Below are positions 32,547-43,963 of a DNA stretch of 52,568 bases, one piece after another (within the stretch, counting starts at the first letter, position 1; each line of letters starts with the position of its first letter). The stretch is from a bacterium. GTDB lineage: Bacteria > Armatimonadota > Zipacnadia > Zipacnadales > Zipacnadaceae. The stretch covers positions 1-52,568 of the forward strand of contig JAUVZM010000012.1 in the NCBI GenBank assembly GCA_030602615.1, given 5' to 3'. Position numbers and translations under genes: made by a program. The notes beneath the pieces were generated by a model. That model had not been told where the DNA came from, made no database searches, and saw nothing but the letters and a program-made list of their open reading frames with translations.

Positions 32547-32936
32547 ATGGCGACGATTCTGATCGTTGATGACGACGAGCACCAACGCCTGCTATACAAA
32601 GAGGAGCTCGAACTGGAGGGCTATGAGGTCATACTGACCGCTACCGGCCAGGAGGCAGTTGCAGCGGTCGCCGACAGCGAGATTGACTGCGTCGTGCTGG
32701 ACATCGCTATGCCCGGAATGAACGGCGTCGAGACGCTGGCCAAGATGCTGGACGTAGACCGGCAACTGCCCATTATTCTGCACACCGCCTATCCCAGCTA
32801 CAAAGACGACTTTATGACCTGGGCAGCCGAGGCCTACGTCATCAAGTCCTCGGACCTCAGCGAGCTTAAAGAGCAGATCGCAAAAGCACTGGAGGCCGGT
32901 GACAGCGAATCCCAACAAGCGGGGGAGCCCGAATAG
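32547..32936 (+). CDS. Response regulator, receiver domain only
   Basis: The 129-residue protein from the ATG at 32547 (GGGGAG eight bases upstream) is one receiver domain: the acid triad at residues 8-10, the phosphoacceptor D52 in 'VVLDIAMPGMNG', T80 and K100 in 'YVIKSSDL'. No DNA-binding output domain is present. It presumably accepts phosphate from the adjacent kinase and signals by protein contact. It ends one base before glgC. Confidence 0.93.
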   Translation: MATILIVDDDEHQRLLYKEELELEGYEVILTATGQEAVAAVADSEIDCVVLDIAMPGMNGVETLAKMLDVDRQLPIILHTAYPSYKDDFMTWAAEAYVIKSSDLSELKEQIAKALEAGDSESQQAGEPE

Positions 32937-34172
32937 ATGGCTGGCAGTGACGGTTCCAGTTCCATCAAGGATGCAGTGGCCATGATTCTGGCAGGGGGCC
33001 AGGGCCAGCGTCTCCTGCCCCTGACTCGCCGTCGCGCCAAGCCTGCTATTCGTTTTGCTGCCAACTACCGCATTATTGACTTCACACTCAGCAACTGTGT
33101 CAACTCCAATCTGAAACGGGTTAATCTACTCACGCAATTCGCGGCTACCTCACTGTACCGCCACATCCAGCAAGGCTGGTCTGGTCTGTTCGTCGAAGAG
33201 CTGGGTGAGTTCATTGACACCGTCCCTCCCCAGAAGATATTCACCGACCGCTGGTACGCCGCCACCGCTGATGCAATCTACCAAAATCTGTTCATCCTCC
33301 AGGAGCAGCGGCCGCCCTGGGTCTTCGTACTTTCCGGCGACCACGCCTACAAGATGAACTATCAATTGATGCTGAAGCAGCATTTGGCCAGCGGCGCTCA
33401 ACTGACTATTGCCTGCCAGCCGCTGCCCCGCCAGCAATGCACCGACCTGGGCGTGGTGGAGACTGACCAGTCGGGCCATATCATTGGTTTCGAAGAAAAG
33501 CCCGCAGAGGCCAAGCCTATGCCAACCAACCCCGACCACTCTTTAGTTTCGATGGGCGTGTATCTGTGGAACACCGAAGAGCTGGCCCGCCAGGTAGCCC
33601 AGGATGCTACCACCGACAGCAGTCACGACTTTGGCCGCGATATTGTGCCGGGTATGGTCGAGCAGGGATCACCCATTATGGCATATCAATTCACCAGTTC
33701 GCCGGGGGGAGGACCGGCCTACTGGCGCGACATCGGAACACTGGACAGCTACCAGCAGAGCAATATGGACCTGCTGGGGCTGTCACCTGAGCTTGATCTG
33801 TACGATGAGCAGTGGCCAATCTATAGCCAGCGGGGCCAGTATCCCGCTGCCAAGATAGCCTCCTCTGAAGCTGAGGCCAGCCTGGAAGAGTGCTTGATAT
33901 CTCCAGGCTGCATAATCTCCGGCGCTCGGCTGCGCCGCTCGCTGCTCTCGCCCGGAGTGTACGTCGCACAGGGCGCTGAGGTCACCGAGTCAATTCTGAT
34001 GGATAATGTATCTGTTGGTCCAGACGCTCAACTGCACAGAGTTATTGTAGACGAAGAGGTGGAGATTCCTGCCGGCTACGCAGTCGGCCTGGACCGCGCC
34101 CGGGACGAGAAGAAGTTCATCGTAACCGACAGCGGCATAACCGTGGTACGGGCCGACGCGGCCCTCGAGTGA
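32937..34172 (+). CDS. glgC: Glucose-1-phosphate adenylyltransferase
   Basis: The 411-residue enzyme makes ADP-glucose for glycogen synthesis. It begins with 'AMILAGGQGQRLLPLTRRRAKPAI' (nucleotide binding), carries 'WYAATADAIYQN', 'VLSGDHAYKM', 'GFEEKPAEAK' and 'YWRDIGTLDSY', and ends in a left-handed beta-helix with hexapeptide units. It starts directly after the response regulator stop and is followed by glgA. Confidence 0.96.
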   Translation: MAGSDGSSSIKDAVAMILAGGQGQRLLPLTRRRAKPAIRFAANYRIIDFTLSNCVNSNLKRVNLLTQFAATSLYRHIQQGWSGLFVEELGEFIDTVPPQKIFTDRWYAATADAIYQNLFILQEQRPPWVFVLSGDHAYKMNYQLMLKQHLASGAQLTIACQPLPRQQCTDLGVVETDQSGHIIGFEEKPAEAKPMPTNPDHSLVSMGVYLWNTEELARQVAQDATTDSSHDFGRDIVPGMVEQGSPIMAYQFTSSPGGGPAYWRDIGTLDSYQQSNMDLLGLSPELDLYDEQWPIYSQRGQYPAAKIASSEAEASLEECLISPGCIISGARLRRSLLSPGVYVAQGAEVTESILMDNVSVGPDAQLHRVIVDEEVEIPAGYAVGLDRARDEKKFIVTDSGITVVRADAALE

Positions 34173-34204
34173 ACGCGGTTCGTCGGCCCACGTGAGGAGG
34201 GTTA

Positions 34205-37045
<2,841 letters not shown>

Positions 37046-37048
37046 AGG

Positions 37049-37906
37049 TTACTGCATCTTGCCTATCTGTTGTTCAAGACGACACGGATGGGGGCCGGCC
37101 TCGGCTGCCTGCTGTTCCTGTCCGCTGTAGATTGCCAGACGCCGGAGCAATTCGTCAAAGTCAACCTGGTGGGCGTCGAACTCCGGACCGTCCACACAAG
37201 CGAATTTGGTCTCGCCACCCACAGTTACCCGGCAGGCCCCGCACATACCGGTGCCATCCACCATAATCGGATTGAGACTGGCGATCGTGTGAATGCCGTA
37301 GGGGCGGGTGACTTCCGCGACTGCTCTCATCATCACCACCGGCCCGATCGCTATCACCACATCGTACTCGCTACCGGCCGCCAGTCGCTGCTGCAGCGGT
37401 TCAGTGACCAGGCCATGATAGCCGTAGGAGCCGTCGTCGGTGGTCACAACCAGCTCGTCGGCCTGCGCGCGGATTTTCTCTTCGTAGATAACCAGGTCGC
37501 GGGTGCGAAAGCCAATGATGGCCAGCACCTCAGCAGCAGCTTGCTTCATTTTCTGAACTATCATGTTCCCCGCTGGCGCGCCCACGCCGCCACCTACGAA
37601 TACAGCGCGATCCGGGGTGCCAATATCCGTGGGATGCCCCAACGGCCCGAGCACATCCAGGATGGTGTCCCCCACTTCAAGCTGGGCTAGCTCCTGGGTG
37701 GAATGGCCAATGATCTGCACCACCACGGTTACCGTGCCCGCCTCGGTGTCGGTATCGGCAATTGACAGAGGAATACGCTCACCGTGGCTGGCCACCCGGA
37801 TGATACAAAATTGCCCGGGCCGGTGATGGCGAACCACATCCGGAGCTACAATCTGGTACTCAATGATTCCCTCAGCTAACTGTTGCTTGACTATGATCTC
37901 AAACAT
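37049..37906 (-). CDS. NfnA: NADH-dependent ferredoxin:NADP+ oxidoreductase, FAD and [2Fe-2S] subunit
   Basis: The 285-residue protein has an FNR-like fold ('VVRHHRPGQFCIIRV', 'RIPLSIADTD') and NAD binding 'FVGGGVGAPAGN', then 'MVDGTGMCGACRVTVGGETKFACVDG', where Asp plus C222, C225 and C237 can bind the [2Fe-2S] cluster. NfnAB couples NADH, ferredoxin and NADP+ by electron bifurcation. It is the first gene of the pair; a predicted promoter lies 84 bp upstream. The identification rests on motif order and partner gene. Confidence 0.9.
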   Translation of the reverse strand: MFEIIVKQQLAEGIIEYQIVAPDVVRHHRPGQFCIIRVASHGERIPLSIADTDTEAGTVTVVVQIIGHSTQELAQLEVGDTILDVLGPLGHPTDIGTPDRAVFVGGGVGAPAGNMIVQKMKQAAAEVLAIIGFRTRDLVIYEEKIRAQADELVVTTDDGSYGYHGLVTEPLQQRLAAGSEYDVVIAIGPVVMMRAVAEVTRPYGIHTIASLNPIMVDGTGMCGACRVTVGGETKFACVDGPEFDAHQVDFDELLRRLAIYSGQEQQAAEAGPHPCRLEQQIGKMQ

Positions 37907-37989
37907 TATTCCTGATTTCTCTTATGCTTGGTCTGTAACCCACAAAAAGTCACCGCCGCTGGCGCGGACGGCGACGCAATTCGAGTGTA

Positions 37990-38018
37990 TTTGTAGCACC
38001 GGAGCCTCGGAATGTCAA
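37990..38018 (-). promoter_or_regulatory. Predicted nfnAB promoter
   Basis: On the minus strand TTGACA (38018-38013) and TACAAA (37995-37990) are 17 bases apart. The -35 is perfect and the -10 matches at four of six positions. Confidence 0.5.
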
Positions 38019-38100
38019 CCGGCCTCAGGCTATCTTTCGGAGGTTCATCGTCTCAGGGACACGAATAGTTACAGCAGAGCAGTTGAGCCATCAGAGCAAA

Positions 38101-38715
38101 ATGCCGACCTCTCAGCCTGACAATAAGCGTGCAGCTATCGGCCGACTGCGCCCCCTGGGGGCGGGTCTGCTGATTGCCGCGCTCGCTACCGTAGTCGTAG
38201 GAGCGCTTTACGTCCGCCTCGGCCCGGCGTGGCCCTACCGGCTACTTCCTCTAGTGCCCCGGGGCATCGTCGTCCATCACAGCGCCACTGACACCGACAT
38301 TGGCCTGGGCGCTGATGCGGCCTTCCTGGATCGGGTCCATAGCGACCGCGGCTGGGGCCTTCGCTATGGCCAACAGGTCTACCACATTGGTTATCACTAC
38401 GTCATCCTGCCAAATGGCACCGTGCAGCCAGGCCGGCCCGAATGGATGCCTGGCGCCCACACCACCAGCTACAACCATTACCTGGGCATCTGCTTAATTG
38501 GTGACTTTAGCGACCGCGGGGCGCAGACGCAGCATCCTACAGATGCCCAACTTGATGCACTGGTCAATCTCACAGTCAAGCAGATGCGCCGCCATAGCAT
38601 ACCGCTCAGCCGCCTGCTGCGTCACTGCGACCTGGGCGCCACCGAATGTCCGGGAGCGGGAGTGCCCTGGGAACAGGTCCTCAGGCGAGTGCAGGCCGGC
38701 ATAGACCACAGCTAA
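38101..38715 (+). CDS. N-acetylmuramoyl-L-alanine amidase (Amidase_2/PGRP domain), membrane-anchored
   Basis: The 204-residue protein has an N-terminal membrane helix (LLIAALATVVVGALYV) and an amidase-2 fold: zinc ligands in 'GIVVHHSATD', 'YHYVILPNGTVQPGRP' with 'MPGAHTTSYN', and 'LLRHCDLGATECPG'. It cleaves the amide between muramic acid and peptide in peptidoglycan or phage-type cell wall fragments. The ATG at 38101 is preferred over a TTG six codons upstream, though neither has a clear ribosome binding site. Its stop shares CTAA with the next gene on the other strand. Confidence 0.87.
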   Translation: MPTSQPDNKRAAIGRLRPLGAGLLIAALATVVVGALYVRLGPAWPYRLLPLVPRGIVVHHSATDTDIGLGADAAFLDRVHSDRGWGLRYGQQVYHIGYHYVILPNGTVQPGRPEWMPGAHTTSYNHYLGICLIGDFSDRGAQTQHPTDAQLDALVNLTVKQMRRHSIPLSRLLRHCDLGATECPGAGVPWEQVLRRVQAGIDHS

Positions 38716-39425
38716 ATCCACTTATCCAAAACCAAGATCCGCCGACAGCTCTCACATCTAACAACTATTGCTGGCTGTTGCAGTTCCCCCAGCAGACTGC
38801 TGGCTACCGCTGTGTGACAGGCGCTGCACGCCCTGTCCTTGGCAACCGCGACAGCGATGTTGGCGCTGTGCTGTCTGGTGTGTTCGTAGTCGTCCAGCAG
38901 ACCAGGTTTAGTTTGCGCTTCCAGCTCGCCGCGCCGCTGAGCCAGGTACTGCAGCTCTTCAGAAAGCTCGGCGCAACGCTGCTCGAAATGCTGTCGAACC
39001 TCGCTCAGTCTGCTACTCATCTCCTCCACATCAGCCTGCTTCTGACCTACCTGCTCTTGCAGCGTTTCCACATCATCGAGCAGCATAATAATATCTTCTT
39101 CCAGCTTGTCTTTGCGCCGGTCGAGTTCTTGGATCTTCCGCTCTAGGGCCGACAGCTCCTTGGGGTCGGAAACCATCCCTCCGTAGGTCTGATCCCACTT
39201 GGCCTGCCTATCGTCTTCGGTGCCCTGCAACTGCAACTGCTTGTCGTGCAGTTCGGCCTGCGCCGCAGTTAGCTTGTCTTCCAGCTCACTCAGTTTGGCC
39301 TCTTCAGCTTCCAGCTCTCCAGCCAGGGTCTCACCATTATCCAGCCCGGAGAGTTCTGCCTCGTCAGCCTCTGTCTGGCTATCAGTCTGTTGCAACTGAT
39401 AAAGTAGCACCAATTGTTGCTTCAT
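38712..39425 (-). CDS. Coiled-coil protein with C-terminal C4 zinc ribbon
   Basis: The 237-residue protein is a long coiled coil (residues ~5-185, rich in Glu, Gln and Leu) ending in two CxxC knuckles: 'CSACHTAVASSLLGEL' and 'RCESCRRILVL'. This is the DUF164-like/CdsZ zinc ribbon family, associated with nucleic acid or protein contacts in the cytoplasm. The ATG has GAGGAGG upstream. It is convergent with the amidase gene. Confidence 0.85.
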   Translation of the reverse strand: MKQQLVLLYQLQQTDSQTEADEAELSGLDNGETLAGELEAEEAKLSELEDKLTAAQAELHDKQLQLQGTEDDRQAKWDQTYGGMVSDPKELSALERKIQELDRRKDKLEEDIIMLLDDVETLQEQVGQKQADVEEMSSRLSEVRQHFEQRCAELSEELQYLAQRRGELEAQTKPGLLDDYEHTRQHSANIAVAVAKDRACSACHTAVASSLLGELQQPAIVVRCESCRRILVLDKWI

Positions 39426-39502
39426 AAGCCCGCCTCCTCATCCAGACTGGCCACAGACCTTTAGCAGTCGGCACCGATGAGTGCTAAGGCCGGCTCAGAA
39501 AG

Positions 39503-39531
39503 TTGACATCAATCCGGATTAGATGTATGAT
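39503..39531 (+). promoter_or_regulatory. Predicted promoter of the FmdB-like gene
   Basis: TTGACA (39503-39508) and TATGAT (39526-39531) are 17 bases apart. The spacer contains the 10-bp palindrome AATCCGGATT (39511-39520). The start codon is about 140 bp downstream, so the mRNA would have a long leader with GGGAAG and CTTCCC able to pair near 39615-39655. Confidence 0.6.
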
Positions 39532-39673
39532 CACACAAATATACAGCCTTCATTAGGCTCAATTCACTTCCCGGCACCGTCAGCACAGGCTACTAGCTGG
39601 GCTGAACCATTATTGTCTGGGAAGTTTCGTCATGTACTAGTTCGGGACCTTCCCAAGCAAGGAGTCAACGACA

Positions 39674-39943
39674 ATGCCTATCTACGAATACAAATGCGAA
39701 AAGTGTGGCCGCCGCTTTGAGGTGCGCCACAGCTTTCACGATGAACCTGAGGTCAAGTGCCCTACCGACGGCTGCAACGGACCGGTACATCGGATATTCT
39801 CCCCACCTGCCATCATCTTCAAAGGCAGCGGCTTTCACCGGAATGACTATGGTCCGACCGGCAAGAAGAAGCCGGCAACACCGGAAAGCTCGCCCGCCGA
39901 GTCAGAGAGCCCCGCTGAAGTGGCGAAGACGGAGTCAGATTAG
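39674..39943 (+). CDS. FmdB-family zinc ribbon protein
   Basis: The 89-residue protein opens with the FmdB signature 'MPIYEYKCEKCGRRFEV', a second CxxxxxC pair ('CPTDGC'), and 'VHRIFSPPAIIFKGSGFHRNDYG'. A Pro/Ser/Glu-rich tail follows. FmdB proteins are putative regulatory zinc ribbons; the target is unknown. The ATG has AAGGAG upstream. It is a single-gene unit. Confidence 0.9.
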   Translation: MPIYEYKCEKCGRRFEVRHSFHDEPEVKCPTDGCNGPVHRIFSPPAIIFKGSGFHRNDYGPTGKKKPATPESSPAESESPAEVAKTESD

Positions 39944-39980
39944 CGCAGAAGGCCGAGCTATCCACATTGGCGCTCCCCAC

Positions 39981-40010
39981 AAAAAAGCCCAGGTCAAATT
40001 GACCTGGGCT
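39981..40010 (-). terminator. Intrinsic terminator of the sigma/anti-sigma/repeat operon
   Basis: AGCCCAGGTCAA and TTGACCTGGGCT form a 12-bp inverted repeat with one base between them; on the minus strand it is followed by TTTTTT. It lies 31 bp past the stop of the repeat protein gene. Confidence 0.85.
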
Positions 40011-40040
40011 AATCAGTCCCCAGACTCCTGCTGCTTCATT

Positions 40041-40895
40041 CTATTCACCCTCAGTGACATCGCCGGTGCCACTTGCAGTCGTGCCGCCAGCTTCCTCAGT
40101 CTTGGGAGCCTCGTCGCCCGGTGCTGGACTGGTTTCCTGCAAATCTACCGACCCGCCTTCAACAGTCGCAGCCGTATCGGCTGTGGGCACCTCACTTAGA
40201 GTCGCAAGCACCTCAAAGACCAGATCCGGATACTCTGTGAGAATCAACACCAGTACATCGTTGGTAAAATCCGGGTAGCGCCGCTGGATCATGTCGGCGA
40301 CATCAATGAGTATCCCGGGATGACGGCTCAGCACCTGATATTGCAGTCTGGTTAGCAGCGACGGGAACTTGCCTCTAATTGCGGTCAGTACATCCGCGAC
40401 CAGCTTAGGGTGCTTCTCCTGAATCACTTGCGCCACCGCGGCCTGGAGGTTACCGGGGTCGGCAGAGCTGGCAATCTCCACAAGCTCCGGAATCAGGTCC
40501 GGGTATTTCTTATTGACAAGGTCCTCGATGGTCGTTTGTACCGCTGGTACTGATTCTAGCTCAGACAGAATCAGAGCAGGAATCTCCGGATACTTCGTCT
40601 TGACCAAATGATCCACGTAGACAGTTGTCTCATTCAATACTTGCGGATACTTCACAGTGAGCAGCGTGGAAAGATCTTGAGTGAGGGAGGGATACTTGTT
40701 GGCCAGGAGCCGACTCATCCTGGCGCGCTGTTCGACGGTAGCACCGCTGACGACGTCAAATAGGTTCAGCTCCGGAGTCGGGACTAGCACCGACGAGGGC
40801 AACAGCGTTTGTTGGTCAGGCGCCTCTTCTGCCGAATGTGCGCTCGACGCGATTAGCAGGGCAAATAGCAGGGCTGGCAAAACCATTCGTTTCAT
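40041..40895 (-). CDS. Secreted protein of ~15-residue tandem repeats
   Basis: From the ATG at 40893-40895 the protein has 284 residues and a signal peptide ending near SAHS. In the region of about residues 67-228, a [KR][YHF]P-type motif recurs. In the GTG-based numbering the prolines are at 71, 86, 105, 119, 134, 149, 165, 180, 195, 210 and 225, so most steps are exactly 15 residues. Each unit is KYPxLxxxVxxLIxx-like and helical. The last 55 residues are acidic and Pro/Thr-rich. The start codon has no strong ribosome binding site; GTG six bases before is an alternative. No known family was recognised. It is the last gene of the sigma operon. Confidence 0.75.
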   Translation of the reverse strand: MKRMVLPALLFALLIASSAHSAEEAPDQQTLLPSSVLVPTPELNLFDVVSGATVEQRARMSRLLANKYPSLTQDLSTLLTVKYPQVLNETTVYVDHLVKTKYPEIPALILSELESVPAVQTTIEDLVNKKYPDLIPELVEIASSADPGNLQAAVAQVIQEKHPKLVADVLTAIRGKFPSLLTRLQYQVLSRHPGILIDVADMIQRRYPDFTNDVLVLILTEYPDLVFEVLATLSEVPTADTAATVEGGSVDLQETSPAPGDEAPKTEEAGGTTASGTGDVTEGE

Positions 40896-40911
40896 ATTCA
40901 CACACCGTTAG

Positions 40912-41850
40912 CTATTCTACTTCAGCTTCCCCATCTCTAGCAGTTACTTCAATCAGTGAGGCTGGCGCTGAGGTTGTCAGGGCCATCATTGTTTTATCGC
41001 TCTCGATAATTGCCTCGCGAACATACTGGCTGACCACGGCGTTGGCAACTACCGTCCCGACCAGCGTCCGCCCCGCCAGCTCCACCTGGGCCGCTTGCGT
41101 CGTGTCGGTCCTGGCCAGGGACAGCTCGCTGCCGGAATCTACTCGCGCTGCCGCCTGCACCAGATAATCGGGCGGCCGGGCGCTGCGGACTTCGGCAGTG
41201 CGCATCATCTGAGCACTCTCGCCCCGGGCCAACTTAACGGCACCCGGCCCAACCGACTCGGTTGTCCCACTCTCCTCAACACCGCTTGTCTCAGAGCTGG
41301 CCAACGCAGGCGAGGATGCCGGCGACTGCGGCATCGCCGACTCAGCACGAAGCCTGTGAGGCAAGCTGGCCACGGCCGTGCTCGTTTCAACCGACTTTTC
41401 GGGCTTTGCGAGTGCTGTATTCGCCGCTGGCGACGCGGAGGTTCTTGCAACTGCAGGCTGCCGCTCAACAACCACCGTCATCTCAGCGGGCGCAGTGGGC
41501 GGCGCCAGGGCCTGGCGGGCAGAAGGCGCTCTCCAGACAACCCCAACACCGACGGCCAACACCACCACTGCACAGGCCGCGGCCACTTTAAGATAGTAAG
41601 CCGGCTGCATCTGCGGCTCGGGCTGGCGCAACTGCGCCCGAGCAGCGGCCTTAATACGGGTGGAGAGGTCCTCAGACGGGGTGAGGGCGGACAAGCTGTG
41701 CAGCATTTCCAACAACTGCTGCTTTTCACTCAGCTTCTGAGCGCAGTCCGGACAGTCTGCGATATGCTGCTCGAACTGCTCAATCCAGTTGCCCACCAAA
41801 GCTTCTGCCAGATAAAGGCTCATCCGTTCCCGGCATTGTCGGCATTTCAT
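40912..41850 (-). CDS. Membrane anti-sigma factor with zinc-binding N-terminus
   Basis: From the ATG at 41848-41850 (GAGG seven bases upstream) the protein has 312 residues. It starts with 'MKCRQCRERMSLYLAEAL' and 'HIADCPDCAQKL', the ZAS motif (H-x3-C-x2-C) of group IV anti-sigma factors. A membrane helix ('VAAACAVVVLAVGVGVVW') lies at about residues 87-105; a long Ala/Ser/Thr-rich periplasmic part follows. It probably holds the upstream ECF sigma factor until an envelope signal arrives. The gene follows the sigma gene by about 60 bp. An upstream frame extension to 41901 is less likely. Confidence 0.9.
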   Translation of the reverse strand: MKCRQCRERMSLYLAEALVGNWIEQFEQHIADCPDCAQKLSEKQQLLEMLHSLSALTPSEDLSTRIKAAARAQLRQPEPQMQPAYYLKVAAACAVVVLAVGVGVVWRAPSARQALAPPTAPAEMTVVVERQPAVARTSASPAANTALAKPEKSVETSTAVASLPHRLRAESAMPQSPASSPALASSETSGVEESGTTESVGPGAVKLARGESAQMMRTAEVRSARPPDYLVQAAARVDSGSELSLARTDTTQAAQVELAGRTLVGTVVANAVVSQYVREAIIESDKTMMALTTSAPASLIEVTARDGEAEVE

Positions 41851-41910
41851 ACTGCTACCTCGCTTCACCGTACCCCCGTCAGAGCAGACGGGGTTCATCA
41901 CTAACTGTTG

Positions 41911-42621
41911 TTATGTTGTACCATCCGGTATTAATTGCGGCTCGTGCTCGCGAAACTTCTCAGCAAACGCCTCCCGGGCCCGGACCAGCCGGGACTTCAA
42001 CGTCCCCAGAGGACAATTCAGTACCTCGGCTGCATCTTCGTATGTCAATCCCTGCAAGTCAATCATAACCAATGCCGTGCGCTGCTTCTCCGTTAGCATC
42101 TCCAGAACTTCATTAACGGCCTGTTGCAGTTCGTTCTGGGCGGTCAGCCGATATGGTTCTTCGGTAATATCGCTAAGCTGGCGTTGGACCGGCCCATCAT
42201 CAGTCAGTACCGGCTCGTCCAACGATGGTCCCATAATCTGGCGGCTACGCTTGCGCTGGCGCAACTCATTTATCGCCGTATTGACCCCAATGCGGTATAG
42301 CCACGTACGGAAACCGGCTTCACCGTGAAACTGAAAACGCCGCAATGCATCAAGTGCCTTCAGGAAGACATCCTGTGTGATGTCATCGGCCTCCGCCGGC
42401 CCGCACATCCGCGCCGCCAGGCCATATATCTGTCTGTGATAGCGATCCACAAGTACACCGAAGGCCTCAGCCTCGCCCTGCTGCGCAGCTTTGACCAGCA
42501 CGCTGTCATCCACATCCTGCTCCGTGCTGGCCTCAGCCGACGACTGCTCTCCACCGCCGTTCTTTTCTACAAACACCTGGGGATGCTTAATTGTTTCGTT
42601 GTCAGCCTCACGAATGTGCAT
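41911..42621 (-). CDS. ECF RNA polymerase sigma factor
   Basis: The 236-residue protein has region 2 ('AEAFGVLVDRYHRQIYGLAARMCGPAEADDITQDVFLKAL') and region 4 ('LTEKQRTALVMIDLQGLTYEDAAEVLNCPLGTLKSRLVRAREAF') of an RpoE-like sigma. Residues 1-40 are an acidic extension. It starts with ATG, but GAGG is only two bases away, so the true start may be a little downstream. Its own promoter lies about 70 bp upstream and the anti-sigma factor follows, so autoregulation is possible. Confidence 0.93.
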   Translation of the reverse strand: MHIREADNETIKHPQVFVEKNGGGEQSSAEASTEQDVDDSVLVKAAQQGEAEAFGVLVDRYHRQIYGLAARMCGPAEADDITQDVFLKALDALRRFQFHGEAGFRTWLYRIGVNTAINELRQRKRSRQIMGPSLDEPVLTDDGPVQRQLSDITEEPYRLTAQNELQQAVNEVLEMLTEKQRTALVMIDLQGLTYEDAAEVLNCPLGTLKSRLVRAREAFAEKFREHEPQLIPDGTT

Positions 42622-42689
42622 AGCCTCATCAATATGCCGAATGACTATCCCTCAAATACGCCGCTGCCCGCTCTACACCAGCACACCAT

Positions 42690-42718
42690 ATTGTACCACA
42701 CTACCCCTATAGTGCCAA
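42690..42718 (-). promoter_or_regulatory. Predicted promoter of the sigma operon
   Basis: On the minus strand TTGGCA (42718-42713) and TACAAT (42695-42690) are 17 bases apart. The palindrome ATCCGGAT lies directly upstream (42721-42728). Confidence 0.55.
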
Positions 42719-42904
42719 TAATCCGGATACACTACGGCCTGGGCCAAATTGCTCAGTAGGAGATTGTCCAAAGGGCCTCTGTTGGGTCATCAAGCCCTGC
42801 TCGTTCCACATACCCAGCATTCATTCGGAGGAATTACTGTTGCGAACAAAGAAGGTTAGGTTATTAACCAGGATATTGGGAGTCTCACACACCAGGAGAA
42901 TAGC

Positions 42905-43879
42905 ATGTTACTTGGGATGGAAACATTCAGTTATCACCTGGCTTTCCAAGCCAGGAAGATGGACGTTTTCGACTTTATCAGGCGCTGTGCTGAGTTGGGA
43001 CTAGATGGCGTGCAGTTAAACGCTGAGGGCCCCGGTCCGGGCCACCTCGGAAGTCATGACATAGGCCACTTGCAGGCAATCCGCAATATGACTCGGGATC
43101 TGGGATTGTTCGTGGAGGTGGACACTCAGGGCACCGACCCCAAGCATCTCGCCACTATGCTCAGTATCTGCGACGGTGTGGGCGCTGATGTCTTGCGCAC
43201 CTTTGCAAGCTGTGGTGGCGACCTCGTTCAGGAGCTCATCCAGGCCCCGCAGCACCTGCGCGAGGTAGTCCCAATGTGCGCCGATCTGGGAATCCACATT
43301 GCCCTCGAAAACCACGAGTACGAGACTGCTCAGGATGTGCTGAAGAGGGTTCGGCAGGTGGATAGTGAATGGGTGGGGACACACGTGGACATTGGCAACT
43401 CTATGATGGTCTGGGAGGAGCCGGTGGCAGCGGTGGCTGCACTGGCCCCCTACGCAGTAAGCAGTCACTTCAAAGACCATGTCGTCATAGTGGAGGACGA
43501 AGAGCCGCTGGTAGTTGGGGTGGCCGTGGGCACAGGTAGCATTGACTGCGCTGAATGTTTTCGGATCCTGGCCGAGGAATCGCCTCTGGAACGGATAATC
43601 ATTGAGGTCTGCTATGCCTACAGTGCTCCCTTTCGCCGGCCCCAACGACAAGGGGCAGGCGGCCAACTCGGGGAGGGAGCGTTTCGGGTAGCTGAAGGTC
43701 CTTTTGATCCTTCGTGGATTCCACCAACCGTCAGCCAGGTCTCCGACTCTCACCAGTGGTGGCTGAACCTAGACGACTACCTGGCCTCACCCGAAGGCAA
43801 GTCTATGATACAATGGGAGCATGAGGCAGTAGTCGAGAGCGTAGCCTGCGTAAAGAAGCTGAACGAGATTTACCCATAG
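42905..43879 (+). CDS. Sugar phosphate isomerase/epimerase-like TIM barrel protein
   Basis: The 324-residue protein has the AP-endonuclease-2/xylose isomerase-like layout: 'CAELGLDGVQLNAEGPG', 'ADLGIHIALENHEYET' with the metal ligand Glu, 'VGTHVDIGNSMMVWEEP', 'VSSHFKDHVVI' and 'IIEVCYAY'. These are metal-dependent isomerases of the cytoplasm. The ATG has CAGGAGAATAGC upstream. It is 84 bp before the MttB-like gene and may share the substrate pathway. Confidence 0.82.
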   Translation: MLLGMETFSYHLAFQARKMDVFDFIRRCAELGLDGVQLNAEGPGPGHLGSHDIGHLQAIRNMTRDLGLFVEVDTQGTDPKHLATMLSICDGVGADVLRTFASCGGDLVQELIQAPQHLREVVPMCADLGIHIALENHEYETAQDVLKRVRQVDSEWVGTHVDIGNSMMVWEEPVAAVAALAPYAVSSHFKDHVVIVEDEEPLVVGVAVGTGSIDCAECFRILAEESPLERIIIEVCYAYSAPFRRPQRQGAGGQLGEGAFRVAEGPFDPSWIPPTVSQVSDSHQWWLNLDDYLASPEGKSMIQWEHEAVVESVACVKKLNEIYP

Positions 43880-43963
43880 CTTTCGCCTGCGGCATGACAA
43901 CAGCCAAAGAGAAGCGAGGGACAATCCACAAAAGCCTACCCAGTTAACGAGGAGCGACAATCA

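Noticed and set aside
39523-39720. 65-codon frame before the FmdB gene
   Set aside because: It starts inside the promoter and overlaps the conserved FmdB start in another frame.
42840-42960. TTG-initiated small frame after GGAGGAATTACTG
   Set aside because: It runs into the isomerase gene in another frame and has no conserved features.
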